Part shown: positions 1-8,964 of the stretch, piece by piece | How the letters are laid out: each line of letters opens with the position of its first letter | Numbering within the stretch: the stretch's first letter is position 1 | NCBI GenBank assembly: GCA_902618195.1 | Contig: CACMZO010000001.1 | Location: 62,001-126,000, forward strand | Length of the DNA: 64,000 nucleotides | From: an uncultured SAR116 cluster alpha proteobacterium | GTDB lineage: Bacteria; Pseudomonadota; Alphaproteobacteria; Puniceispirillales; Marisalimonadaceae | Reading direction: 5' to 3' | The notes under the pieces: generated by a model | What the model was told of the DNA's origin: nothing | Seen by the model: the letters and a program-made list of their open reading frames with translations, nothing else | Databases searched by the model: none | Program-made: the position numbers and the translations under genes

Positions 1-1980
1 ACTTTCTTGAACAGTTGCAAGCTTTTTAAAGATCTTATCAAGCTTTTCATAATATTTATTAAACATTCCATCTGTATGAGTAGTAGCAACATATATACTA
101 TTAGATGCTAATATTCCTACTTTTAACATCTCTTGAGTTAAGTATGTTTTAAACACTAAATCATTAACGTTTAAAAAGTTAAATGTTGATAAGGCTGGAA
201 GTCCTAAAATTTCAATTTTTAAATTATGTTTCTTTGAAAGTTCTCTCCATATTTTTCTAATTTGTTTGCCTTTTTTTTCAATTATTTCCCATGATTTAGT
301 TTTTTCCATAATATCTAAAGTTTTTAAAGCTGCTGTTGGACCTATTCTTTCAGTCCAAAACGTACTGCTAATAAAGGTTTCTTGAGCGACGTTCATAACA
401 TCTTTTTTTCCTAGAATTGCTGTAATTGCGTAACCATTTCCAAGCGCTTTACCAAGAATTAAAATATCTGGATTTATTTTATATTTTAAATGGAGTCCAC
501 CGAAGTTAGATCTAAATCCAGAAGTACACTCGTCAAAAATTAATAGTATGTTATTTTTATTTACTAATTTACTTAATTTTTCTAAAAAAACTTCAGTAGG
601 AGGAAAATTTCTAAAGATTTCCATTTTTATAATTTTAATTTTTTCTTTATAGACTAAGTTCTCTAATTCCTCATAATTGTTAAAATTAAACGGAAAAATT
701 GTTTCTTCCAAATTTCTTGGGACACCTTTAGTGTTTAACCCTGGCAACAAATGTTCGTCAAGATTTTTGTTGGATGACAAGTTTGCTGCTAAGTACCAAT
801 CGTGCCAACCATGATAACCACAAATAGCAATTTTATCCTTCCCAGTAAAAGCTCTTGCAATTCTTACAGCTATAGCATTAGCTTCTCCTCCAGTTCTCGC
901 ATATTTAACCATATCTGCCCATGGATGTAATTTAATTAATTTTTCTGCTAAATAAACTTCTTCTGGGCAATTAAATGTAGACATATTACCATTCTGAATT
1001 GTTTGTTTAACTGAAGCATCAACCTCATCATTGTTATATCCAAGGATATTAGTACCAATTCCCATAATGGACATATCTATGTATTTTTTCCCTTCTAAAT
1101 CCCATATCTGGCAACCTTTAGCTTTACTAAAGTATGATGGCCAAAAATTTGGTAAAAACATCTCTGGGTTTTTAGAGAGTAAAGAATTTCCATTAGGTAT
1201 AATTTTTCTGGCTCTTGTCCATAATTTTTGTCCTTCAGACATTATTTCCCCTTCATTTCTTTTTATATGTATATTTTCATTAAACAAATGTGGTTTTTTT
1301 TTCATTAGTTTTAATATATCTTGCATTTTAAAATTTAAATTTGGGTAAAAATTTTTATAAACAGAAGATATTACATTGAAATCTTCTTGTTCGTCTAATG
1401 TCCACCTTAATTTTGAAAAGTTTTCTTTATTATAAAGATTAGCTTTGGTAAAAAAATCGCTCTCTCTTATAAATTTTGTAACATGTTCACGATTTTTCTC
1501 ATTTTTGTTTTTTAAATATGATTTCTTTAAACAATCTAATTTTACAACCTCTACATCTAAACCGTCTGGGTATGTAGGTGGGTTTATATTTGAGCAATAA
1601 TCAACTTCTTTTTGAACAAATAATTTGACTGTTTTGTCAATTATTTCTGGATCAATAAGTGGGCAATCACCTGTTATTCTAATTATTGTTTTCCCATTAT
1701 ATTTCTCTGCACAATTGATATACCTTAATAAAACATTTTTTTCAGATCCTCTAAATATTTTGTAATTATACGATTTAACAGTATCAGATAAAATATCATC
1801 TAGAGGATTAGTTGATGTGGCTAAAACAATTTCATCTACAAATTTAGCTTTTTTTACTCTATTTAACAAATGTATTATGTTAGGAATATTTCTAATTTTT
1901 TTTAGCACTTTTCCAGGAAATCTTAAAGAATTCATCCTAGCTTGTATAATTGCTATTCTCAGGTTATCAACTTTAGTCAT
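1..1980 (-). CDS. Fusion protein (partial, runs off left edge): N-terminal SpsF/NeuA-like cytidylyltransferase domain + C-terminal class III (GSA-like) PLP aminotransferase
   Basis: Manual reverse-strand translation, open from ATG at 1980 to base 1 (not in ORF track because it lacks a stop): MTKVDNLRIAIIQARMNSLRFPGKVLKKI...RITGDCPLIDPEIIDK...MSEGQKLWTRARKIIPNGNSLLSKNPEMFLP...ARTGGEANAIAVRIAR...CGYHGWHDWY...LIFDECTSGFRSNFGG...LGKALGNGYAITAILG. Confidence 0.85.
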   Translation of the reverse strand, partial: MTKVDNLRIAIIQARMNSLRFPGKVLKKIRNIPNIIHLLNRVKKAKFVDEIVLATSTNPLDDILSDTVKSYNYKIFRGSEKNVLLRYINCAEKYNGKTIIRITGDCPLIDPEIIDKTVKLFVQKEVDYCSNINPPTYPDGLDVEVVKLDCLKKSYLKNKNEKNREHVTKFIRESDFFTKANLYNKENFSKLRWTLDEQEDFNVISSVYKNFYPNLNFKMQDILKLMKKKPHLFNENIHIKRNEGEIMSEGQKLWTRARKIIPNGNSLLSKNPEMFLPNFWPSYFSKAKGCQIWDLEGKKYIDMSIMGIGTNILGYNNDEVDASVKQTIQNGNMSTFNCPEEVYLAEKLIKLHPWADMVKYARTGGEANAIAVRIARAFTGKDKIAICGYHGWHDWYLAANLSSNKNLDEHLLPGLNTKGVPRNLEETIFPFNFNNYEELENLVYKEKIKIIKMEIFRNFPPTEVFLEKLSKLVNKNNILLIFDECTSGFRSNFGGLHLKYKINPDILILGKALGNGYAITAILGKKDVMNVAQETFISSTFWTERIGPTAALKTLDIMEKTKSWEIIEKKGKQIRKIWRELSKKHNLKIEILGLPALSTFNFLNVNDLVFKTYLTQEMLKVGILASNSIYVATTHTDGMFNKYYEKLDKIFKKLATVQES

Positions 1981-2083
1981 TGCTAATATATTTTTAAAAG
2001 TTATGCTATTAAAACAGGTTCCATACTTAATATAATACACAAATATAAAAATATAAGAATTACAATTATGAGATTTTAAAATA

Positions 2084-2944
2084 ATGAAATTTTCTCTTGG
2101 AACAGCCCAGTTTGGAATGAAATATGGAATAAATAATTTAAGTGGCCAAGTTTCGTTTCAAGAAATTGAAAAGATAATAGATTTTTGTAGATTTAATAAC
2201 ATTAATTTCATTGATACAGCAATGAATTATGGAAATAGTGAAAAAATTTTAGGAAAAATAGGAGTAAAAGATTTTAATATAATAACAAAAATTCCTACCA
2301 TACCTAGTAATGAAAAAGATATTCAAGCATGGATTGAAACAAAATTTTTTAATTCTTTAAATAAATTAAATCTAGAGAATGTATATGGTTTATTAATTCA
2401 TAACAGTTCACATTTAAAAGACAAGAACATAGATAATATATATAGTGTCATGAAAGCTTTAAAATTAAAAGGATTAGTAAAAAAAATAGGAGTTTCACTT
2501 TATAATCCAATGGAATTTATATTACTGCATAAAAAATATGATTTTGATTTGATTCAAGCCCCCTTAAATTTATTGGATCAGAGATTAGTTGATGCAGATA
2601 TTTTGAAATTCCTAAAAAAGAAAAACATTGAAATCCATTCTAGATCTATTTTTCTTCAAGGTCTTTTTTTTATGGAAAAAGAAAAACTTTTTAAATCTTT
2701 TGATACATGGAGTGACTTATGGGAAAAGTGGTTTTTTTTTCTTGAAAAAAATCAAATCTCTAGTCTAGAAGTTTGTATAAATTTTCAAAAAAAATTTAGA
2801 GATATTAATAGAGTGATAATAGGTGTTGATAATTTAATGCAATTAAAAAAAATATTAAAAGTAGCCTCACAAAAAACTAATTTAAAATTTCCTAACATAA
2901 GATCAAATGATATTAATTTAATTGATCCAAGAAATTGGCAATGA
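2084..2944 (+). CDS. Aldo/keto reductase family protein
   Basis: MKFSLGTAQFGMKYGINN...FIDTAMNYGNSEKILG...; AKR type common next to SpsF/NeuB genes. Confidence 0.85.
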   Translation: MKFSLGTAQFGMKYGINNLSGQVSFQEIEKIIDFCRFNNINFIDTAMNYGNSEKILGKIGVKDFNIITKIPTIPSNEKDIQAWIETKFFNSLNKLNLENVYGLLIHNSSHLKDKNIDNIYSVMKALKLKGLVKKIGVSLYNPMEFILLHKKYDFDLIQAPLNLLDQRLVDADILKFLKKKNIEIHSRSIFLQGLFFMEKEKLFKSFDTWSDLWEKWFFFLEKNQISSLEVCINFQKKFRDINRVIIGVDNLMQLKKILKVASQKTNLKFPNIRSNDINLIDPRNWQ

Positions 2945-2997
2945 GATGTATGATAATCTCACTATAAATTTGAAAATCTTTTAAGTTGAAACAATAT

Positions 2998-3540
2998 ATG
3001 AATAAGATTGAAAAAGAAAAACTTGAAATTAAATCAAACGGTTCAATTAAATTAAGAATTTTAAACAAAACAGATATAACCGATAAATATGTTGATTGGA
3101 TGAATGATTACGAAGTTGTTAAATTTACTGAACAAAGATTTCATCATCACGATAAATCAAAAATTAAAAAATTTGTTATTGAAAAACTTCTTTCAGAAAA
3201 TGATTTTTTATTTGGTATATACTTTAAAAATGAACATATAGGAAATATAAAAATTGGGCCAATTAATTGGAGATATAAAAATTCTGAAATTTCCTACATA
3301 ATAGGAAATAAAGATTTTTGGAATCAGGGTATAGCTACAAAAGTGATTTGTTCAATATTAGATTTTGGTTTCAATCAGTTAAAACTTTATAGAATTACGG
3401 CAGGGTATTATGAAAATAATTTATCTTCTGCTAAAGTTTTAAAAAAATGTGGATTTAAAATTGAAGGGTATAACTATAATGAAATTATCTTTGAAGGAAA
3501 AAGATATAACTTAGTGAGAGTAGCTAAAATTATAAAGTAA
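2998..3540 (+). CDS. GNAT family N-acetyltransferase (RimL/PseH-like)
   Basis: IKLRILNKTDITDKYVDWMND...ISYIIGNKDFWNQGIATKVICSILDFGF...NLSSAKVLKKCGFKIEG; ATG at 2998 preferred over upstream TTG 2986. Confidence 0.8.
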   Translation: MNKIEKEKLEIKSNGSIKLRILNKTDITDKYVDWMNDYEVVKFTEQRFHHHDKSKIKKFVIEKLLSENDFLFGIYFKNEHIGNIKIGPINWRYKNSEISYIIGNKDFWNQGIATKVICSILDFGFNQLKLYRITAGYYENNLSSAKVLKKCGFKIEGYNYNEIIFEGKRYNLVRVAKIIK

Positions 3541-3641
3541 TTTTAGTCCCAAGTTTTGTTTACTAATACAAAATCATTGATGTATTTAAATATTTGTATT
3601 AATTTTGCAATTTTAAATGATACTGTTCATCATAAAATTAT

Positions 3642-4265
3642 ATGAAAATTAAAATCTTAGATATTGGAATTTCTAATTTACAATCAGTAATTAATGCATT
3701 TGAAAGCATTAATAAAACAATTTTAATTTGTGAGGACCATAAAGATATTAAAAATGGAGATGCTTTTGTTCTTCCAGGTGTGGGTTCATTTGATTTTGGT
3801 ATGAAAAGTTTGATTGAAAAAAATTATGTTGATGCACTAAATAATGAAGTTATTAATAAAAATAAACCAATTTTAGGGATATGTTTAGGTATGCAACTAT
3901 TATTCACTTGTGGTTATGAGAATAATCAAGAAACCAACGGCTTAGGTTTTGCTGACGGTGAGGTTAAAAAAATGAAAATACATGATTTTAAAAATTATAA
4001 ATTGCCTCACGTAGGTTGGAATGATGTTAAAATTTTAAATAATAATGGTTTATTTAAAGATATAAAAGATGGAACAGATTTTTATTTTATTCATAGTTTT
4101 TATGCCCAACCTGTAAATAAAAATATTATTTCTGCACTATCTAATAATTCTGTAGATTTTATGTGTGCATTTGAAAAAGATAATATATTTGGAGTACAAT
4201 TTCATCCTGAAAAAAGTCAAAAATCAGGTCTCCAACTATTAAAAAATTGGTGTGAGTTAATTTAG
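3642..4265 (+). CDS. HisH-like glutamine amidotransferase subunit (sugar amidation type)
   Basis: Class I GATase motifs GICLGMQLLF and GVQFHPEKSQKSGLQLL; located with HisF-like and PseA-like genes. Confidence 0.9.
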   Translation: MKIKILDIGISNLQSVINAFESINKTILICEDHKDIKNGDAFVLPGVGSFDFGMKSLIEKNYVDALNNEVINKNKPILGICLGMQLLFTCGYENNQETNGLGFADGEVKKMKIHDFKNYKLPHVGWNDVKILNNNGLFKDIKDGTDFYFIHSFYAQPVNKNIISALSNNSVDFMCAFEKDNIFGVQFHPEKSQKSGLQLLKNWCELI

Positions 4266-4270
4266 AAATT

Positions 4271-5026
4271 ATGATTAAAATAAGACTTATACCAACACTT
4301 TTATTGAAAAAAGGACATCTTGTCAGAAGTGAAAATTTTATAAAACATAATATTATCGGTGATCCTTATCATGAAGTTAAAAGATTTAATCAATGGAATG
4401 TTGATGAATTAATATATCTAATTATTGATGAAAACCCTGAAAACACTAATCAAAGTATAGAATTGTTGAAAAACATTAGTAAATCTTGCTTTATGCCCTT
4501 AACCTTTGGCGGTCAAATAAAATCTATGAAGGATATTCATTTAAGATTTCAAAATGGAGCCGATAAAATTACGTTGAATACTTATGCTTATAGGAAACCT
4601 GATTTAGTTATGGAAGCTTCAAAAGTCTTTGGCAAACAAGCAATTGTAGGTTCTATTGATTATAGAGATATCAACGGAGAAAAAAAAATATTTATTAATG
4701 GTGGTAAAACTTTAATTGATGTTTCTCCTATTGAATGGGCAAAAGAACTTGAAAAGATTGGGGTAGGAGAAATTTTACTGCAAAATATTGATAGAGATGG
4801 AACAGCTGTTGGATATGATGTAGAAACTATAGAACTAATATCTTCTAGCTTGAATATACCTGTTATTGCTTTAAGTGGTGTAGGTAAGTTTGAGCATTAT
4901 GTGGATGGTGTTAAAGCAGGTGCATCTGCAGTATCTGCTGCTAACATTTGGCATTTTAAAGAAATGGCTGATCATTTAGGAAAAACAGTTATGAGACAGC
5001 ACAAAATACCAATAAGGATAGGATAA
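4271..5026 (+). CDS. HisF-like protein (sugar amidation type, AglZ/HisF2-like)
   Basis: IRLIPTLLLKKGHLVRSENF...TFGGQIKSMKDIHLRFQNGADKITLNT...IVGSIDYRD...ILLQNIDRDGTAVGYD. Confidence 0.88.
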   Translation: MIKIRLIPTLLLKKGHLVRSENFIKHNIIGDPYHEVKRFNQWNVDELIYLIIDENPENTNQSIELLKNISKSCFMPLTFGGQIKSMKDIHLRFQNGADKITLNTYAYRKPDLVMEASKVFGKQAIVGSIDYRDINGEKKIFINGGKTLIDVSPIEWAKELEKIGVGEILLQNIDRDGTAVGYDVETIELISSSLNIPVIALSGVGKFEHYVDGVKAGASAVSAANIWHFKEMADHLGKTVMRQHKIPIRIG

Positions 5027-5029
5027 TAT

Positions 5030-6235
5030 ATGATATATTGTAATAATTGCGTTTACCCAATAGTTTCTGCTGCCCCGATTACCTTAGATGAAAAAGGTAT
5101 TTGTAGTGGCTGTCAATTATCTAAGACAAAACCTAATATAGATTGGAATAAAAGGTGGGATGAATTAGTTGAGCTTACTAATCTATATAAGAGTAAATCA
5201 AATTATGATGTTTTAATACCTGTGAGTGGGGGTAAAGATAGTTATTTTCAAACTTACATAGCCGTTGAAAAACTCAAGCTTAAACCTTTATTAGTAACTT
5301 ATTATGGAAACAACTACTCATCAGTTGGTGAAGAAAATTTAAATAATATGAAAAATGTTTTTAATTGTGATCACATTATTTTTAAACCATCTAAAACCAT
5401 TCTAGTTAAAATGAATAGATTAGGTTTTAAAATTCAAGGAGATATGAATTGGCATAATCATTGTGGAATATTTACAGTTCCAATTCAAACTGCGTGTAGA
5501 TTCAATATACCTTTAATTTTATGGGGTGAACATGGTCAAATGGATTTAGGAGGTATGTATAGTTATAATGATTACGTAGAATTCACAGCAAAACATAGAA
5601 AAGAATTTGCTTTAAGGGGTTTTGATTGGGATGACTTTGTTGGCACCCCAAAAAAAAGTAATGTTCCAATAATTGAAGATGAATTTTTATCAGAAAAAGA
5701 TTTATTATGGGCTCAATATCCATCAGATGAAAAAATAATTGAGGTCGGCGTGAGAGGTATTTATCTTTCTAATTATGTTGATTGGGATGGAAATGCTAAT
5801 GCCGAATTAATGAAAAATAAATTTGGTTGGAAGGAAAGTAATTATGATTTTGAGAGAACTTATAGAAAAATTTCAAATTTAGATGATATTCATGAAAATG
5901 GAATACATGATTATATGAAATTTATAAAGTTTGGTTATGGTAGGACAACTGATCACGCTTCAAAAGACATAAGATCTGGGATAATGTCAAGAGAAGAAGG
6001 AATTATAGAAGTTCTTAAAAGAGACCATATAAAATCAAAAGATCTTCAAAGATGGTTAAATTATGTTAATATGACAGAGGAGGAGTTTGACTTTATTGCA
6101 GATACTTTTAGAGATCCTAGAGTTTGGACTATTAAAAACAATAAGTGGTATAAATCAAATTTAGATGGAAGTATAAAAGAATTTGGAAAAGTAAATCTGC
6201 CTATTGAAAAACAAACAAAGTATTTAAAGGATTAA
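5030..6235 (+). CDS. N-acetyl sugar amidotransferase (PseA/WbpG family)
   Basis: CNNCVYPIVSAAPITLDEKGICSGC zinc-ribbon; PP-loop IPVSGGKDSYFQ; WGEHGQMDLGG. Confidence 0.9.
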   Translation: MIYCNNCVYPIVSAAPITLDEKGICSGCQLSKTKPNIDWNKRWDELVELTNLYKSKSNYDVLIPVSGGKDSYFQTYIAVEKLKLKPLLVTYYGNNYSSVGEENLNNMKNVFNCDHIIFKPSKTILVKMNRLGFKIQGDMNWHNHCGIFTVPIQTACRFNIPLILWGEHGQMDLGGMYSYNDYVEFTAKHRKEFALRGFDWDDFVGTPKKSNVPIIEDEFLSEKDLLWAQYPSDEKIIEVGVRGIYLSNYVDWDGNANAELMKNKFGWKESNYDFERTYRKISNLDDIHENGIHDYMKFIKFGYGRTTDHASKDIRSGIMSREEGIIEVLKRDHIKSKDLQRWLNYVNMTEEEFDFIADTFRDPRVWTIKNNKWYKSNLDGSIKEFGKVNLPIEKQTKYLKD

Positions 6236-6237
6236 AA

Positions 6238-7242
6238 TTGTCTACATCTGAAAACGATATAAGACCGTATCAACTTTTAAAAGAGCAAAAAAAAAGATTT
6301 CAAATTGATATAAACAATATTAAAAAAAGAATTCATGAATTTTGTTTTGTTAATTGTCCAAGTTGTAATGCTAATAATTATAAATTAAAATTCAAAAAAT
6401 TTAATTTTCAATATGTAGCCTGCCAAAACTGTGAAACATCATACGTAAACCCTCGACCTACTCCTGAAATTATCAAATGGTATTACACTAATTCCGAAAA
6501 CTACAAATTTTGGAATAAGTATACTTTTCCATTATCTGAAAAAAGTAGAATTAAATCAATTATCAAACCACGAATAAATAGAATTTTGGAAATATGTGAA
6601 AAAGAAAACGTTAAAAAAGATTTATTTGTAGAAGTAGGTCCTGGCTTTGGAACTTTTGGACAAGAATTAATAAAAACCAATTATTTTAGTAAATTTCTTG
6701 CTATTGAACCTATGCCAGATTTAGCAGAAACATGTCGAAAAAAAGGATTAGATGTAATTGAAGAAAATATTGAAGATATTAAATTAAATTCTGTCAAAGC
6801 AACAGTTATAGGAAGTTTTGAAGTTATAGAACATCTTTTTTCACCTTTAGAATTTTTAAAAGGAATTAATAAACAACTGAAAAAAGATGGTTTAATATTT
6901 ATCACATGCCCAAACATAAATGGATTTGAAGTAAAGACACTAGGAAAAATCTCAGACACTTATGATATTGAACATCTTAACTATTTTAGCATTGAATCCC
7001 TTTCGAGTTTAATAGAAAAATCTGGATTTAAAGTAATACAAACGATGACCCCAGGATTGCTGGATGCTGATATAGTTAGAAAAAAGATAAATTTGGGACA
7101 AAAAAAAATAAGTAATAAAAATTTTTTACATTCAATTTTAATTAAAGAATGGGACCAACTTGGTAATTCTTTTCAAAAGTTTTTATCAGAGAATAAGTTA
7201 TCCACTCACATGTGGATTGTTGCTAAAAAGACTCAAGTATAG
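6238..7242 (+). CDS. Class I SAM-dependent methyltransferase with N-terminal zinc-ribbon
   Basis: CPSCNANNYKLKFKKFNFQYVACQNCETSYVNPRP; VEVGPGFGTFGQEL; EVIEHLFSPLEFL; TTG start. Confidence 0.85.
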   Translation: MSTSENDIRPYQLLKEQKKRFQIDINNIKKRIHEFCFVNCPSCNANNYKLKFKKFNFQYVACQNCETSYVNPRPTPEIIKWYYTNSENYKFWNKYTFPLSEKSRIKSIIKPRINRILEICEKENVKKDLFVEVGPGFGTFGQELIKTNYFSKFLAIEPMPDLAETCRKKGLDVIEENIEDIKLNSVKATVIGSFEVIEHLFSPLEFLKGINKQLKKDGLIFITCPNINGFEVKTLGKISDTYDIEHLNYFSIESLSSLIEKSGFKVIQTMTPGLLDADIVRKKINLGQKKISNKNFLHSILIKEWDQLGNSFQKFLSENKLSTHMWIVAKKTQV

Positions 7243-7250
7243 AAAAAAAA

Positions 7251-8876
7251 ATGTATTCAAAATTTTTTAAATTAATAAAAATTATTTACGTGAACATAAA
7301 TCCATCAAATTTTTTTTTATTTGTGAAAAGAAAAAAAGTTGAAAGTGTTCTTAAAAATTTACAGTTTTCTGAAATTAAAAAATCTCCTATCAATGGGAAT
7401 ATTTTAATTGATGGTATTTTTGATAATCCAAATTATTGGTTTAGATATTATTTGATTAAAAGTGCACTAAATCTCCAAGAAAAAAAACAAATAGGTATTG
7501 TCGGTAAATACAACAAATTTAAAGTTAAGAGCACTTTAAAAAATTTTGGAGTACGTAATTTATATTTGTTTTATAATTCGAAGGTTTCTTTCTTTAGGCT
7601 TAAAAAGACTGTAGATGATATTTACAATTTTTTAAGTAATAATAAAAGTCTAAAAAATTTGGTTTTACCTTATGGATTTCCTCCAGAAATTTTTCATGAT
7701 GGAATTTTGAGAAGACAGGGTAAATCTTCTATTGATTATGACAGTTATGATTTAAAAAAACATATTACAGAATTTGTCTATTGTTTAGAAGTCGCAAAAC
7801 ACATTATAGAATATTATAACCCAAAACTTGTTTTGCTTAGCCATGCAGTAAATTTCGATTGTGGATCACTAGCTTGGTTTTCAATTAAAAAAAATATACC
7901 AACCGTAGTTCTATACGGAGAATATGGTACTTTGAGGTTTTGGAGACCTTCAAAACGAAAATCAATTTTCATGAATGGTAACTTTATTAATTCTAATGAA
8001 ATAAAACTATTAAACAACACCAAGCAAAAAACACTTTCAAAAATTGGAGGTAACTATTTGGATATGAGACTAAATGCTAAAGTCAAGGATCTAGGTGCAA
8101 AAAAAGCTTTTCATAATCTTAGACATGTGACAAGGAAAGAAATTTATGATCATTTTAACTGGGATGTGAAAAAAAAAATAATTGCAGTTTATTCTGTTAG
8201 TTGGATTGATTTTCCTCATCTTCATGGAAAAAATCTTTTTTCAGATTGTGGGGAATGGTTAAGATACACTTTAGATAAGATCATTAAAAATACAAAAGTA
8301 AATTGGATAATAAAAAGGCATCCTTTAGAAAGTTATTATAATAGTGGTTTCATTGAGGACTTTTTTTCACAAGATCTTCCATCCAACGTAGGTGTTTATC
8401 CACAAAATTGGAGTGGCAATAGCTTAATTAAAAATGTTGACGGTCTAGTAACTTTTATGGGGACTGCTGGCATAGAAGCTGCCAGTTTAAAAAAAATAGT
8501 TGTAACTGGCACAAAAGGCTGGTACGGAGATTCAAAATTTGTATTTTATCCTAAAACAAAAAAAGAATATTTTAATTTTTTAAATAGTAATTGGATTGTT
8601 AATCAAAAAATACTTAATCTACATTCAACAAGAGCAAAGCAATTCGCCTGTTGGCACTTTTGTGCTCCTGGATGGCAAAAAAATTTTGTTATGAATGATG
8701 ATTTTGATAATGAAAAAAATTATGATTTAATTTACAAAAAATTAAACGAAAATAAAAAAGAAATCAAAAAAGAAGTTGAAATGATAGGGGATTGGTATTT
8801 TTCAAAATTTGATGGATATCATTCTTATAAGATGTATAATGCAGATAATTATTCGCTAGCAAATGCAATCGTTTGA
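7251..8876 (+). CDS. Surface carbohydrate biosynthesis protein (GT-B-like, uncharacterised)
   Basis: Long ORF inside glycan operon; IIKRHPLESYYNSGF...LVTFMGTAGIEAASLKKIVVTGTKGWYGD resembles capsule/KDO-transferase-like proteins. Confidence 0.6.
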   Translation: MYSKFFKLIKIIYVNINPSNFFLFVKRKKVESVLKNLQFSEIKKSPINGNILIDGIFDNPNYWFRYYLIKSALNLQEKKQIGIVGKYNKFKVKSTLKNFGVRNLYLFYNSKVSFFRLKKTVDDIYNFLSNNKSLKNLVLPYGFPPEIFHDGILRRQGKSSIDYDSYDLKKHITEFVYCLEVAKHIIEYYNPKLVLLSHAVNFDCGSLAWFSIKKNIPTVVLYGEYGTLRFWRPSKRKSIFMNGNFINSNEIKLLNNTKQKTLSKIGGNYLDMRLNAKVKDLGAKKAFHNLRHVTRKEIYDHFNWDVKKKIIAVYSVSWIDFPHLHGKNLFSDCGEWLRYTLDKIIKNTKVNWIIKRHPLESYYNSGFIEDFFSQDLPSNVGVYPQNWSGNSLIKNVDGLVTFMGTAGIEAASLKKIVVTGTKGWYGDSKFVFYPKTKKEYFNFLNSNWIVNQKILNLHSTRAKQFACWHFCAPGWQKNFVMNDDFDNEKNYDLIYKKLNENKKEIKKEVEMIGDWYFSKFDGYHSYKMYNADNYSLANAIV

Positions 8877-8892
8877 TTGCTCTTTTTCTAAA
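8865..8892 (+). terminator. Candidate Rho-independent terminator overlapping the stop codon of the preceding CDS
   Basis: GCAATC-GTTT-GATTGC (8865-8880) followed by TCTTTTTCT; stop TGA 8874-8876 overlaps loop and stem. Confidence 0.6.
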
Positions 8893-8964
8893 AATTTTTA
8901 TTATATAATTAAATTATTATTAGTAAAATATTAGAGATGCTAACTTTTTGGTAAATTATAAATT

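Noticed and set aside
1031-1348. 105-aa + strand ORF (and 1817-2035)
   Set aside because: Antisense to the strongly supported fused cytidylyltransferase/aminotransferase frame; hydrophobic, no family resemblance.
3642-5026. HisH and HisF as histidine biosynthesis genes
   Set aside because: No other his genes nearby, paired with PseA/WbpG-like enzyme, and HisF lacks the Asp11 equivalent; sugar amidation is the better reading (same for 22176-23605).
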